Source: Nocardiopsis alba DSM 43377 (GTDB lineage: Bacteria > Actinomycetota > Actinomycetes > Streptosporangiales > Streptosporangiaceae). From it: 64,000 bases of DNA. The notes under the pieces were generated by a model. The model was not told the origin of the DNA. It made no database searches and worked only from the letters and a program-made list of their open reading frames with translations. The position numbers and the translations under genes are program-made. Shown in pieces: positions 8,219 through 16,712 of the stretch (position 1 is the first letter of the stretch; each line of letters starts with the position of its first letter). The DNA lies in NCBI RefSeq assembly GCF_000341225.1, contig NZ_ANAC01000012.1, positions 310,001 to 374,000 of the forward strand, given 5' to 3'.

Positions 8219-9364
8219 ACCCTGCCGGGTTCCTCCCGGACGGCCCCAGGTGGGGCTCTGCGCGCGGTCGGGGACGAAGGCGGACAGGTCGACGCCCGGG
8301 TCCTGCCCCATCGCCAGCCGGGCCGCGACCAGCCCTTGGAAGGGGCCGAAGGTCAGCCCCTGGGAGCCCGCGCCGGTGGCGACCACGACCCCGGGCAGCC
8401 GTTCGATCGGCCCGAGGGAGAGGCGTCCGTCGTGGGTTCCGGGGCGAAAACCGACCCTGGTCTCGACCACGGTGGCCTCGCTCAGTTCGGGCAGGACCTC
8501 CAGGGCGGTGGACAGGTTCTCCAGCAGCCCCGAGGCGGTCACCCTGCGGTCGAAGCCCGCCTCGGGTTCCACGGTGCCTCCGGTGACCACGCGATCCGGC
8601 GCGGCGGCGCTCACGTAGTAGTCGCGTTCGCCGAACCGCACCACCGGCCAGGATCGGGTGTCCCGGCCGGGGAGGGAGAAGTGCGTCATCTGGCCGCGGA
8701 TCGGATGTACGCCCAGGTCGACGCCGGTCACCGCGAGGAGTTCGGTGGACCAGGCGCCGGCCGCGACGATCACCGTGTCGGCCTCCAGGTCCTCGGTGCC
8801 CACGCGGACGCCGGTCACCCGGTGTCCGTTCCACAGCAGGCGCGCGTCGCCCTTGAAGTAGCGCAGTCCGCGTTCCTCGGCCGCGTCGAACAGCGCGGAT
8901 CGGGCGGTACGGCCGTTCACCCGGGCCATGCCCTCGATGTATACGCCGCCGTACTCCTCGGGGATCAGTGGGAAGTGGGCGCGCGGCTCGCCCGGGGCGA
9001 GGCGTTCCACGCGTCCCATGGTGGAGAACTCCGGGCGGCGCGACAACGTGTCGAGCAGGTCGAACCCGGAGTCGTCCCCCTCGCGGTCGACCGACAGCCC
9101 GCCGACGACCTCGTAGCCGGCCGGATGCCCGTCCTCGGCCAGTTCGGCCATGAGACGCGGATAGTGCTCGGCGGCGCGCAGTTTGAACTCCTGCTCCCGC
9201 GGGTCGTCCCAGGGGAAGGGCCAGGGGAAGACGATGCCGGTCCCCGCCGCGGTGGCCTGGCCCGCGTGGGCGGCGTCCACCAACGCGGTGGACACGCCCT
9301 TGCCCGCCAGGTGGAACGCCGCGCTGGTTCCCACGATGCCGCCGCCGACCACGATCACGTCCAT
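8216..9364 (-). CDS. FAD-dependent amino acid oxidase-type oxidoreductase (DAO family)
   Basis: A 382-residue flavoprotein. The FAD-binding GxGxxG is at the very N-terminus (VVGGGIVGTSAAFHLA). The DAO fold continues through RGQMTHFSLPG and ends in FRPGTHDGRLSLGP and VVVATGAGSQGLTFGP, typical of glycine oxidase, sarcosine oxidase and D-amino acid dehydrogenase relatives. It should oxidise a secondary or primary amine such as a D-amino acid, with oxygen or the respiratory chain as acceptor. ATG 9364 places the dinucleotide motif at the correct position. Neighbours do not specify the substrate; no thiamine genes (as for ThiO) are adjacent. Confidence 0.85.
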   Translation of the reverse strand: MDVIVVGGGIVGTSAAFHLAGKGVSTALVDAAHAGQATAAGTGIVFPWPFPWDDPREQEFKLRAAEHYPRLMAELAEDGHPAGYEVVGGLSVDREGDDSGFDLLDTLSRRPEFSTMGRVERLAPGEPRAHFPLIPEEYGGVYIEGMARVNGRTARSALFDAAEERGLRYFKGDARLLWNGHRVTGVRVGTEDLEADTVIVAAGAWSTELLAVTGVDLGVHPIRGQMTHFSLPGRDTRSWPVVRFGERDYYVSAAAPDRVVTGGTVEPEAGFDRRVTASGLLENLSTALEVLPELSEATVVETRVGFRPGTHDGRLSLGPIERLPGVVVATGAGSQGLTFGPFQGLVAARLAMGQDPGVDLSAFVPDRAQSPTWGRPGGTRQG

Positions 9365-9506
9365 GGGGTCCAGCCTGCCTGGGAGAACGTCCCGGGACAA
9401 GTCGCCCACCCCGCGTGCCGATCACCGATCCCGGGAAAGGACGCGGATAGGCTGCGGCCCCATCGCGGAGTCCGGCTCCCTTCCCCTAACACAGCAGGAG
9501 AACGCA

Positions 9507-10295
9507 TTGGACGGCTACACCTATCGTGGGATCGCCCTGACCCGGCCGCCGGGGCACCGACTGTCCGAGGGCATCGTCACCCATCTCTCCCGCTCCGTGG
9601 TGGATCCGGTGCTCGCCGCACGTCAGTACACGATCTATCAGGAGACGCTGGCCTCGGCGGGGTGGCGGGTGGTGGAGGTGGATCCGGCCCCCGAGCACCC
9701 CGACGCGGTGTTCGTGGAGGACACCCTGGTGGTGTGCGAGAACCTGGCCGTGGTCACCAGGCCGGGGGCCCGGGAGCGGCGTGGTGAGGTCGAGGGCGCC
9801 GAGCGGGCCGCCCGTTCCCTCGGGTTGAGGGTGGCCCGGATCGAGAAGCCCGGGAACCTGGACGGGGGCGACGTCCTCCAGGTCGGGAACACCGTCTACG
9901 TGGGTGTGGACGGCAGGACCGACGAGGAGGGCGCCGACCAGCTCGAACGGCTGCTGGCGCCCTTGGGTCGCGAGGTGCGTCGGGTCCGTCTGGGGCGGGT
10001 TCTGCACCTGAAGTCGGCGGTCACCGCGCTGCCGGACGGTTCGTTGATCGGTCTGCCGGAGGCGGTGGAGTCGGCCGACCTGCCGCCGATCCGCCCGGTC
10101 GCGGAGGAGCCCGGCGCCCACGTCGTCCCCTTGGGCGGGCGCGACGTGCTGGTCAGTGCCGCCGCCACGGAGACCGTGCATCTGCTGACCGCCGAGCATC
10201 TGCGGGTGCTGCCGGTGGACATCTCCGAGTTCGAGAAGCTCGAAGGATGCGTGACCTGCCTGAGCGTCCTGATCCCCGAGGCCTCGCTGGGCTAG
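9507..10295 (+). CDS. ddaH: Dimethylarginine dimethylaminohydrolase
   Basis: A 262-residue amidinotransferase-fold hydrolase that converts methylated arginines to citrulline and methylamines. Family landmarks are ALTRPPGHRL near the N-terminus, DAVFVEDTLVV, NLDGGDVLQVG, the catalytic histidine in LHLKSAVT and the catalytic cysteine in GCVTCLSVLI near the C-terminus. The start is TTG 9507, preceded by AGGAG at 6-nt spacing. It converges with the CGNR-type gene, and the two coding ends overlap by 4 bp. DDAH in actinomycetes usually serves arginine-derivative catabolism. Confidence 0.92.
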   Translation: MDGYTYRGIALTRPPGHRLSEGIVTHLSRSVVDPVLAARQYTIYQETLASAGWRVVEVDPAPEHPDAVFVEDTLVVCENLAVVTRPGARERRGEVEGAERAARSLGLRVARIEKPGNLDGGDVLQVGNTVYVGVDGRTDEEGADQLERLLAPLGREVRRVRLGRVLHLKSAVTALPDGSLIGLPEAVESADLPPIRPVAEEPGAHVVPLGGRDVLVSAAATETVHLLTAEHLRVLPVDISEFEKLEGCVTCLSVLIPEASLG

Positions 10296-10858
10296 GAGGT
10301 GCGGCCTCGGGCTCGACGGTGGGCGGCGACCCGGGTGCGGGTGGCGCAGCGACGAGAGCAGTAGCGTCGTCCGCTGCCGTGGGCGGTGTCGACGAAGACC
10401 CGTTCGCAGTCGCGCGCCGCGCACACCCCGCCGGGCAGACGTTGCCGCTGGGAGACGAGCGAGGCCAGGAACAGGCCGGTGGAGGCCGCGAACCATTCGT
10501 CCCAGGGCGCCTCGTCGTCGCTGTCGGCGTGCAGGTGCCACGGGTGGCTTCCGCCGTGGTCGGCCAGGCGTGGTGGGCGGGCCTCGCGCGCGAGCAGGGT
10601 GTTGAGTCGGGTGGCCGTCCTCTCCAGGGTGTCGGCGGCCAGTACGTGGCGCAGTTCGACGGCGACCTCGCGCAGGGCCGCGACGTCCTCCTCGTCCAGC
10701 TCGGGGTCGATCTCTCCGTGCCTGGTCAGGATCGTGGTGATCGTCGTCGCGTCCGTGGTCCGGTCGGCGAGCGCGTTGAGCAGGTCGGTGGTGCGTTCGG
10801 CCAAGGCCCTGGTGGAACCCACCGGGGTCGGCTCGACGAAGGGTTCTCCGGGTGCCAT
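10292..10858 (-). CDS. CGNR zinc-finger family regulator (ABATE-like)
   Basis: A 188-residue protein with the two-part layout of CGNR proteins: an N-terminal helical stress-associated domain (residues 1-130) and a C-terminal zinc finger. The finger has C-x4-C in CAARDCERVF and C-x3-C in YCSRRCATR. The eponymous CGNR tetrad reads CATR here, keeping the cysteine and arginine. Family members are putative DNA-binding regulators. The gene is divergent from an MFS exporter, with a 55-bp intergenic region carrying an inverted repeat, so it likely controls that exporter. Confidence 0.8.
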   Translation of the reverse strand: MAPGEPFVEPTPVGSTRALAERTTDLLNALADRTTDATTITTILTRHGEIDPELDEEDVAALREVAVELRHVLAADTLERTATRLNTLLAREARPPRLADHGGSHPWHLHADSDDEAPWDEWFAASTGLFLASLVSQRQRLPGGVCAARDCERVFVDTAHGSGRRYCSRRCATRTRVAAHRRARGRTS

Positions 10859-10867
10859 GACTCCAAT

Positions 10868-10896
10868 GTAACGCCCATGGAGTTCTTTCTCGTTAC
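10868..10896. promoter_or_regulatory. Inverted repeat in the CGNR/MFS divergent promoter
   Basis: GTAACG (10868-10873) and CGTTAC (10891-10896) form an inverted repeat with a 17-bp spacer in the short divergent region. TAGTTT at about 10901 could be a -10 element only 7 bp before the MFS start codon, which would make that mRNA leaderless. This is a candidate operator for the CGNR regulator. Confidence 0.4.
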
Positions 10897-10913
10897 TTTG
10901 TAGTTTTCCGTGG

Positions 10914-12089
10914 ATGAGCGAGCGTTATGCGACGGTGCTCTATCTGTGCGGAGCGACGGCCGCGCGTACGGGGGACGAGGCCTCGGGGCCGGCCCTTCTG
11001 CTGCTGGGGGTCGCGGTCACCGGAAGCGCGGCCACGGGTTCGGCCCTGCTGGCGGGGGTGACCGCCACCGCCGCGATCGGCGGCCCTCTGGTCGGTGTGG
11101 CCCTGGACCGGTCCCGGCGTCCGGGACGGCTGCTCGCGATCCTGTTGGTTCTGTACGCGCTGGGTCTGGTGGCCGTCGCCCTGCCTGTGGGGCGCCTGCA
11201 CGTGGCGCCGGTGGTGGCCTTGGCCCTGATCGTGGGGCTGCCGAGTCCGGCGCTGTCCGGAGGGTGGACCGCCCAACTGCCCCGGGTGGTCTCCGCTTCG
11301 AGGGCGACCGGGGTGAGCACCTGGGACGCGATGACCTTCGGCGCCGCCTCCCTGGTGGGGCCCGCCCTGGCCGGGGCGGTCGCGCTGGGGTTCGGTGCCC
11401 TGACCTCGGTCGTGGTCGCGGCGGCCCTCGTCGCCCTGGCGGTGCCCGCGGCGTTGGCCCTGCCCGATCGTAAGCGCCCTCCCGAACGTGTCCCTCTGCT
11501 CGCCGAATTGGTCTCCGGTGTCCGCGCGGTGCTGGGGAACCGGACCCTGGCGCGGGTCACCGCGGTCTCCACGATCTCGATCGCCGGAACCGGGGCCTTC
11601 GTGGTCGCCACCCCAGTACTCGGGGAGCGGACGCTCGGCGGGGCGGCGCAGGGGGCGCTGTTGCTGGCATTGATGGCGGTGGGCTCCCTGGCCGCCAACC
11701 TGGTGACCGTCCGCCGCCCTCTTCGGACCCGCCCGGAGACCGTGGTGTTCGTGTGCGTCCTGGTCCAGTGCGTGGGCGTGACGGGGGCGGCGGTGGCGCC
11801 CTCCGTGCTCTGGCTGCTGCTCGCGGTGGCGCTCGTGGGCGCGGCGGAGGGTCCGCAGCTGGCCGCTCTGCTCGCGGTACGGCGTCGGGAGGCCCCCGAA
11901 CGTCTGCGTTCCCAGGTGTTCACCACCGCCGCCAGCGTGAAGGTGAGCGCCTTCGCGCTCGGCGCCGCCCTGGCCGGACCTGCGGCCGACCTCTCCCCCG
12001 CGCTCTGTTCGGCCCTGGCCGCGGCGTTCCAGGGGGCGGCGGCGCTGACCCACCTGATGATGCGGCCCCGATCGGGTTCTCGGGGTTGA
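10914..12089 (+). CDS. MFS transporter, probable drug or metabolite exporter
   Basis: A 391-residue polytopic protein with about 12 helices and a central loop carrying LPDRKRPPERVP. The N-terminal half has ATGSALLAGVTATAAIGGPL and ALDRSRRPGRLL, the latter a degenerate MFS motif A. No sugar-porter or antiporter signature is complete, so direction and substrate are inferred only from the adjacent divergent regulator, a common exporter arrangement. ATG 10914 has no Shine-Dalgarno sequence and may be translated from a leaderless transcript. Confidence 0.78.
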   Translation: MSERYATVLYLCGATAARTGDEASGPALLLLGVAVTGSAATGSALLAGVTATAAIGGPLVGVALDRSRRPGRLLAILLVLYALGLVAVALPVGRLHVAPVVALALIVGLPSPALSGGWTAQLPRVVSASRATGVSTWDAMTFGAASLVGPALAGAVALGFGALTSVVVAAALVALAVPAALALPDRKRPPERVPLLAELVSGVRAVLGNRTLARVTAVSTISIAGTGAFVVATPVLGERTLGGAAQGALLLALMAVGSLAANLVTVRRPLRTRPETVVFVCVLVQCVGVTGAAVAPSVLWLLLAVALVGAAEGPQLAALLAVRRREAPERLRSQVFTTAASVKVSAFALGAALAGPAADLSPALCSALAAAFQGAAALTHLMMRPRSGSRG

Positions 12090-12097
12090 TCTCGTGA

Positions 12098-12117
12098 GGT
12101 CCTCGTAGTGGAGGACC
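12098..12117. promoter_or_regulatory. GGTCCTC/GAGGACC inverted repeat upstream of the WYL regulator
   Basis: GGTCCTC (12098-12104) and GAGGACC (12111-12117) are perfect 7-bp arms around a 6-bp spacer, 33 bp before the WYL regulator start. The half-site GAGGACCGA recurs twice just after that gene (13136-13159), so both may bind the WYL protein. Confidence 0.45.
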
Positions 12118-12150
12118 GATTCCGGCCGCCACTCTTGGCACACTCGGAAC

Positions 12151-13122
12151 ATGAAGTCGACCTCAGCCCGACTGCTGCAACTGCTCTCGCTGCTCCAGCT
12201 CCGTAGGGACTGGCCCGGATCCGATCTGGCCGAGCGCCTGGAGGTGAGTCCGCGGACCGTCCGCCGTGACGTGGACCGGCTGCGTGAACTGGGGTACCCC
12301 ATCCACGCCCTGATGGGGACCGGCGGCGGATATCGGCTCGGCGCCGGAGCCGAGTTGCCCCCGCTGCTCCTGGACGACGACGAGGCGGTGGCGGTCGCGG
12401 TGGGGTTGCGCACCGCGGCCCAGGGCGGGGTCGCCGGGATCGAGGAGACCTCCGTGCGGGCCCTGGGCAAGCTTCTCCAGGTCCTACCCTCCCGTCTGCG
12501 CCGACGGGTGGACGCGCTGGGCGCCTTCACCGTCCCCATGCCGGGCCGGGGGCCCACGGTGGATCCCGAGACGTTGGCGTCGGTGGCGGGGGCCTGCCGC
12601 GACGGCGAACGGCTGCGCTTCGACTACGAGAGCCACGACGGCTCCCTCAGTCGGAGGATCGTGGAGCCGCACCGTCTGGTCTCGCGCGGGCGACGTTGGT
12701 ACCTGGTGGCCTGGGACACCGCGCGTGACGACTGGCGCACCTTCAGAGTGGACCGGATCCGCCTGCTCACCCCGACCGGCCCTCGGGTGCCTCCCCGCGA
12801 CCCGCCCGAGCAAGGGGTCGCCGCCTATCTGTCCGAACGCCTGAGTCTGCACATGTGGCCGATCAAGGCCAGGGTCCGGCTGGGGGTGGGCGCCGAGGAG
12901 GCCGCGCGCGGCCCGGCGGCCCACTACGGTCCCATCGAGGCGGTGGACGAGAACTCCTGCGTCCTGCTGTGCGCGGGCGACGATCTCAGGGCCATGGCCT
13001 GCTATCTCGCGCTGCTCGACATGGAGATCGAGGTAGAGGAGCCGATCGAGTTGCGCGAGGAGATGGTGGCGCTGGGCGAACACCTGACCCGTATGGGTCG
13101 GGGGCGGGAGCCGGGCGCATGA
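12151..13122 (+). CDS. WYL-domain transcriptional regulator (YafY type)
   Basis: A 323-residue regulator. An N-terminal winged helix-turn-helix of the HTH_11 type spans residues 1-60 (SDLAERLEVSPRTVRRDVDRL). A linker follows, then a WYL ligand-sensing domain with RRWYLVAWDT around residue 190 and DWRTFRVDRI, and a C-terminal WCX-like extension. WYL regulators often sense nucleotides or single-stranded DNA and control stress or defence genes. A matching operator-like repeat lies upstream, consistent with autoregulation. The downstream DUF2784 gene carries the same half-sites. Confidence 0.88.
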   Translation: MKSTSARLLQLLSLLQLRRDWPGSDLAERLEVSPRTVRRDVDRLRELGYPIHALMGTGGGYRLGAGAELPPLLLDDDEAVAVAVGLRTAAQGGVAGIEETSVRALGKLLQVLPSRLRRRVDALGAFTVPMPGRGPTVDPETLASVAGACRDGERLRFDYESHDGSLSRRIVEPHRLVSRGRRWYLVAWDTARDDWRTFRVDRIRLLTPTGPRVPPRDPPEQGVAAYLSERLSLHMWPIKARVRLGVGAEEAARGPAAHYGPIEAVDENSCVLLCAGDDLRAMACYLALLDMEIEVEEPIELREEMVALGEHLTRMGRGREPGA

Positions 13123-13159
13123 GTACCCCTACTCAGGAGGACCGAGTAGGAGGACCGAT
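13120..13159. promoter_or_regulatory. TGAGTA palindrome copy 2 plus two GAGGACCGA half-sites
   Basis: TGAGTACCCCTACTCA (13120-13135) matches the arms and spacing of the palindrome at 8203. It is followed directly by GGAGGACCGA (13136) and GGAGGACCGAT (13149), which repeat the half-site found before the WYL gene. The block lies between the WYL gene end and the DUF2784 gene. Confidence 0.5.
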
Positions 13160-13194
13160 GAGAGGGAGACGCCCCGGATCCTAGGTTTCCGTGT

Positions 13195-13599
13195 ATGAGC
13201 CACTTCGGAATCCTCCTCATCGGTCACACCGCGATGGTCCTCCACTACCTGTTCTTCGCCTACGTCGTCTTCGGCGGCTTCCTGGCGCTGATCCGCCCCC
13301 GACTCTTCTGGCCGCACCTGGGAGTGGCCGCCTACGCGCTCGGGATCCTCGTCGTCGGCTGGTCCTGTTTCCTCACCGAGATCGAGAACGCCTCGCGTGA
13401 GGCGACCGGACGCGAGGTGATGGAGAACGGTTTCATCGATCACCACCTGACCGGAGTGGTCTACCCGGAGGACCAGCTGATGACCTCGCGTTTCGTCATC
13501 GCCGGTATCATCGCGGCCTCCTACGCGCTGTGCGCGTGGCGGCTGTACCGGGCCCGGGCCGCGCGTCGGCGGCCGGTGGGGGTCCGAACCGCCGAATGA
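13195..13599 (+). CDS. DUF2784 family membrane protein
   Basis: A 134-residue protein with four predicted membrane helices and the DUF2784 core GGFLALIRPRLFWPH, followed by GWSCFLTEIENASRE. The function of the family is unknown. TAGGTT at about 13187 lies 6-8 bp before the ATG, so the mRNA may be leaderless; there is no Shine-Dalgarno sequence. Upstream sits the double regulatory block (13120-13159), pointing to control by the neighbouring WYL regulator and a second factor. Confidence 0.8.
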   Translation: MSHFGILLIGHTAMVLHYLFFAYVVFGGFLALIRPRLFWPHLGVAAYALGILVVGWSCFLTEIENASREATGREVMENGFIDHHLTGVVYPEDQLMTSRFVIAGIIAASYALCAWRLYRARAARRRPVGVRTAE

Positions 13600-13683
13600 T
13601 CGAACCCCGGCACGACCACACGCCAAAGAAGCTACGTTAAGGAATCACTTGTTATCACAGAGTGACGAAAGCGGGGCTTCCGC

Positions 13684-14571
13684 GTGCCCGAAAAAACTCG
13701 AATTCCCTACCTGAAACCGGACGAACTCAGTGTTCCGCCGATCATGCGTCCCATCCGCGACGGCTATCGGATCGCTCGCTGGAACTCTCCCGCCGCGCTC
13801 GAACCCTCCTGTCGCGACCGACTCCAGGCCACCCTGCTCGGGCTGGCGGCCCGGGCCTTCGGGGCCGACCACTCCGACTACTGGCGGGCCCGCGTCGCCT
13901 CCGGCTTCTTCGACCAGATCTCCTGTCTGGCCCTGATCCTGGACCCGCAGGGCATCCCCGTGGGATGGGGCGGCTACCACCGGCGCCGGTTCGCCTCGCG
14001 CCGGGCCCTGTACCTGGACGCGGCGGGCGTGGTCCCCGCCCACCGTAGGTTCGGGCTCTCCAGCGCCCTGACCACGCACTTCCTCACCAGGGAGATCCTC
14101 ACCCACCCCTGGAGCGGCACCTACGTGGTGCTGCGCACCAGAAACCCGGCCGTCTACTCCGGATGGCGCAAGGGGGTGGGCGCCGCTCACGTCTTCCCCC
14201 GCCGGGACCAGCACGTACCCCCCGATATCGCCCGTGTGTCCTGGGACGCGGCGAAGTGGCTCGGCGACGGCCCGGGGCTGGACCCCGACACCCTGCTCAT
14301 CCACAACGCCTACCGGATGTTCGAGGGACGTATCTACGGGGTCGCCCCACGCAGCGGCGACCCCGAACTCGACACCTACTTCGCCAGAGAGGTCGGGCCC
14401 AAGGACGCGGTCATGGTGGTGGCGCGGATGAACGCCCTCACCCTGGCCCGCACGCTCTTCCACAGGTCGCCCCGGTCGCGCCGGCCCGCCCTCGCGCCTC
14501 CCGCGCACGAAGGGCCACCGACGCGACCGTCCGGTTCTCCGGAGGGGCTCAGTCCAAGGGGACGGCCTTGA
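13684..14571 (+). CDS. GNAT-like protein of unknown function
   Basis: A 295-residue protein. The middle section (about residues 75-155) resembles an N-acetyltransferase fold: a beta strand with GWGGYHRRRF, then YLDAAGVVPAHRRFGLSSALTTHF, similar to the V-x-P-x-x-R-x-x-G acetyl-CoA loop. The flanking regions are not recognised and the C-terminal 40 residues are Pro/Arg-rich. The GTG start at 13684 is the only convenient one. Its coding end overlaps the convergent Gfo/Idh/MocA gene by 23 bp. Confidence 0.6.
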   Translation: MPEKTRIPYLKPDELSVPPIMRPIRDGYRIARWNSPAALEPSCRDRLQATLLGLAARAFGADHSDYWRARVASGFFDQISCLALILDPQGIPVGWGGYHRRRFASRRALYLDAAGVVPAHRRFGLSSALTTHFLTREILTHPWSGTYVVLRTRNPAVYSGWRKGVGAAHVFPRRDQHVPPDIARVSWDAAKWLGDGPGLDPDTLLIHNAYRMFEGRIYGVAPRSGDPELDTYFAREVGPKDAVMVVARMNALTLARTLFHRSPRSRRPALAPPAHEGPPTRPSGSPEGLSPRGRP

Positions 14572-15565
14572 CGGTGCCGGGGCTGTAGACCAGCCCGCCC
14601 ATGTCACGGACCCGGTCCATGATCTCGGCGACCCGTCGGCTCTCCGACCACGACATCCGTGGGCTCTCCCGCTCGCCCGCGGCCAGACGGCGCGCCACCT
14701 CCTCGGCCTCGTACTCGTAGCCGTTGGCGCGGAAGGGCCGGTGGAACCTCTCGGGTTCGTGGCCGTCGCGGTGCAGTACCAGGTCCGTGGCGGCCCAGAA
14801 GCGCTCGATCTCGATCCACCCGGCGGTCCCGGACAGGACCGCGCGTCCGGGCAGCGAGGTGCGCGAGGCGCAGTCCAGCGTGGCCGTCACCCCGTTCTCA
14901 CCGCGCAGCAGCATGGTCGTCCTGACATCGACCATGTGGTCCGGGGACAGGTGGCGGGTGGCCCCCACCACGGTCATCTCGCCCAGATACCAGGAGGCCA
15001 ACGACAGTGGGTAGACGCCCAGGTCCAGCAGGGCCCCACCGCCCAGGTCGGCGTTGAACAGACGGTGGTCGGGGTCGTAGGGGAGGTTGATCCCGAAGTC
15101 GGCGGAGACTCCGGTCGGCTCTCCCACCGCGCCCTCGGCCACCAGGTCCCGGGCCACCTGGTGCACGGGCAGGAAACGTGTCCACATCCCCTCCATCAGG
15201 AACCGGTCATTGGCCCGCGCGGCCTCCACCATCTCGGCGACCTGGAGGGCGTTCATCGCCATGGGTTTCTCGACCAGCACGTGTTTGCCGGATTCGAGCA
15301 TCAGCAGGGTGTTGGGGTGGTGCCAGGGGTGGGGGGTGGCCACGTAGACCACGTCGACGTCCGGGTCCAGGGCCAGGTCACGGTAGTCGCCGTGACGGTG
15401 GGGGATGTCCCAGGTCTCACCGAACCACTCGGCCCGTTCCCGGTCCCGTGAGCCCACGGCGACGACCCGGGCCGAGGGGACCGCCCGCAGTCCTTCCATG
15501 AAGGCGTGCGCGATCCCGCCGGTACCGACCACACCCCACCGAAGTCCATCGTTGTCTCGTGTCAT
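14549..15565 (-). CDS. Gfo/Idh/MocA family oxidoreductase
   Basis: A 338-residue NAD(P)-dependent dehydrogenase. The Rossmann motif GVVGTGGIAHAF is at residues 11-22 and the catalytic EKP motif is present in HVLVEKPMAMN near residue 95. The C-terminal alpha/beta domain includes GGGALLDLGVYPLS. Members oxidise or reduce sugars, inositols or dihydrodiols such as trans-1,2-dihydrobenzene-1,2-diol. No substrate-defining neighbour is present. The 3' end overlaps the GNAT-like gene on the other strand. Confidence 0.88.
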   Translation of the reverse strand: MTRDNDGLRWGVVGTGGIAHAFMEGLRAVPSARVVAVGSRDRERAEWFGETWDIPHRHGDYRDLALDPDVDVVYVATPHPWHHPNTLLMLESGKHVLVEKPMAMNALQVAEMVEAARANDRFLMEGMWTRFLPVHQVARDLVAEGAVGEPTGVSADFGINLPYDPDHRLFNADLGGGALLDLGVYPLSLASWYLGEMTVVGATRHLSPDHMVDVRTTMLLRGENGVTATLDCASRTSLPGRAVLSGTAGWIEIERFWAATDLVLHRDGHEPERFHRPFRANGYEYEAEEVARRLAAGERESPRMSWSESRRVAEIMDRVRDMGGLVYSPGTVKAVPLD

Positions 15566-15674
15566 GGAGGCATCCTAAAAACCCGGTCATGTCGGGGGCC
15601 AGACGGGGAAGATCCTCGGTTTCGGCCCCCGGGAACCGTACGGTGGGCCGGACAGGCGTCGGAACGGAGAAGGA

Positions 15675-16079
15675 ATGTCGTCCACACTCGCCCAGAGGCT
15701 GGGGGTCGCGTCCGGGGACCGGCTGCTCGTGCTGCACGCCCCCGAACGCTACCTGCGGCTGTTGGAGGCCCCCGCGGACATCCACATCGATCTGGGGGTC
15801 ATCGAAGGTGCCTCCTACGACGACGTGCACCTGTTCGCCCTCGACCGGGGCACCGTGGACCGTGAGGGTCCCGGAGTGCTGGAGCTGGTGGGGCCCCGGA
15901 CCCGGCTGTGGGTGTGCTTCCCCCAGCGCGGCGGCACCATCATCACCGACCTGACCGCGGACAAGGGGTGGGACACCCTCACCGACGCCGGTTGGCGCGC
16001 CACCGCCAAGGAACCCATCGACCTGGACTGGGCGGCCCTGCGCTTCGAACGGGACCCCGAGGGAGAGAAGGCCGGATGA
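15675..16079 (+). CDS. DUF3052-like protein
   Basis: A 134-residue soluble protein with the pattern of the DUF3052 family: LAQRLGVASGDRLLVLHAPE at the N-terminus, RLWVCFPQRGG in the middle and the terminal DLDWAALRFERD. Function is unknown. ATG 15675 follows CGGAGAAGGA, a good ribosome-binding site. It reads divergently from the dehydrogenase and converges with the YciI-like gene. Confidence 0.78.
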   Translation: MSSTLAQRLGVASGDRLLVLHAPERYLRLLEAPADIHIDLGVIEGASYDDVHLFALDRGTVDREGPGVLELVGPRTRLWVCFPQRGGTIITDLTADKGWDTLTDAGWRATAKEPIDLDWAALRFERDPEGEKAG

Positions 16080-16134
16080 GAGGCCGACGGCGACCCCGCC
16101 GCTCGGGTCGGGGCCGCACGTGGACCGGCGAGGA

Positions 16135-16524
16135 TCACCCCTGAAGGACCGGGCGCAGTTCGAGCCACTCGTGGATCGGCCGGCCTCCCGGACCCGGGGC
16201 CGCGGACAGCTCTCCGGCCAGTTCGATCGCCCGCTCGTAGGAGGCGACGTCGATGATCATCCAGCCGGCGATCAGGTCCTTGCCCTCGGGAAAGGGGCCG
16301 TCGGTGACCGGCGGTCGCCCCTCGCCGTCGTAGCGGACGAAGGTGCCCTCCGGTGAGAGCGCCCGGGAGTCGACGAACTCGCCGGTCCCCCTCAGCCGCT
16401 CCGCGAAGTCCTCCATGTACCGCATGTGGGCGGAGACCTCCTCCGGCGTCCATTGGTCCATCGGAGCGTCCTCCACCGACGCGGGAGCGCCCCGATAGTG
16501 CTTGATCAGCAGGTACTCGGCCAT
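16135..16524 (-). CDS. YciI/DGPF-domain protein
   Basis: A 129-residue protein with the ferredoxin-like YciI fold. It begins MAEYLLIKHYRG and contains VTDGPFPEGKDLIAGWMIID, the DGPF signature. Related proteins are small dimeric enzymes or accessory proteins, often encoded beside ECF sigma factors; none is adjacent here. ATG 16524 follows GAGGAGAAG. Function is unproven. Confidence 0.85.
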   Translation of the reverse strand: MAEYLLIKHYRGAPASVEDAPMDQWTPEEVSAHMRYMEDFAERLRGTGEFVDSRALSPEGTFVRYDGEGRPPVTDGPFPEGKDLIAGWMIIDVASYERAIELAGELSAAPGPGGRPIHEWLELRPVLQG

Positions 16525-16712
16525 CGTCTTCTCCTCGATGCGATGAGATCCCCGCGACCGTCGCGCGGTCGAACCGGAACGGCCGTATCGGGGCCGACCG
16601 TACCGTTCGGTGGGGACATCGCGGCGATGGACACGCTCCGACCCGGCCGGATAACGGAGGAGGGTCCCTCCCGACGATCGCGGGAAAGACCCTCGTCCGA
16701 ACACGCCCGGAA

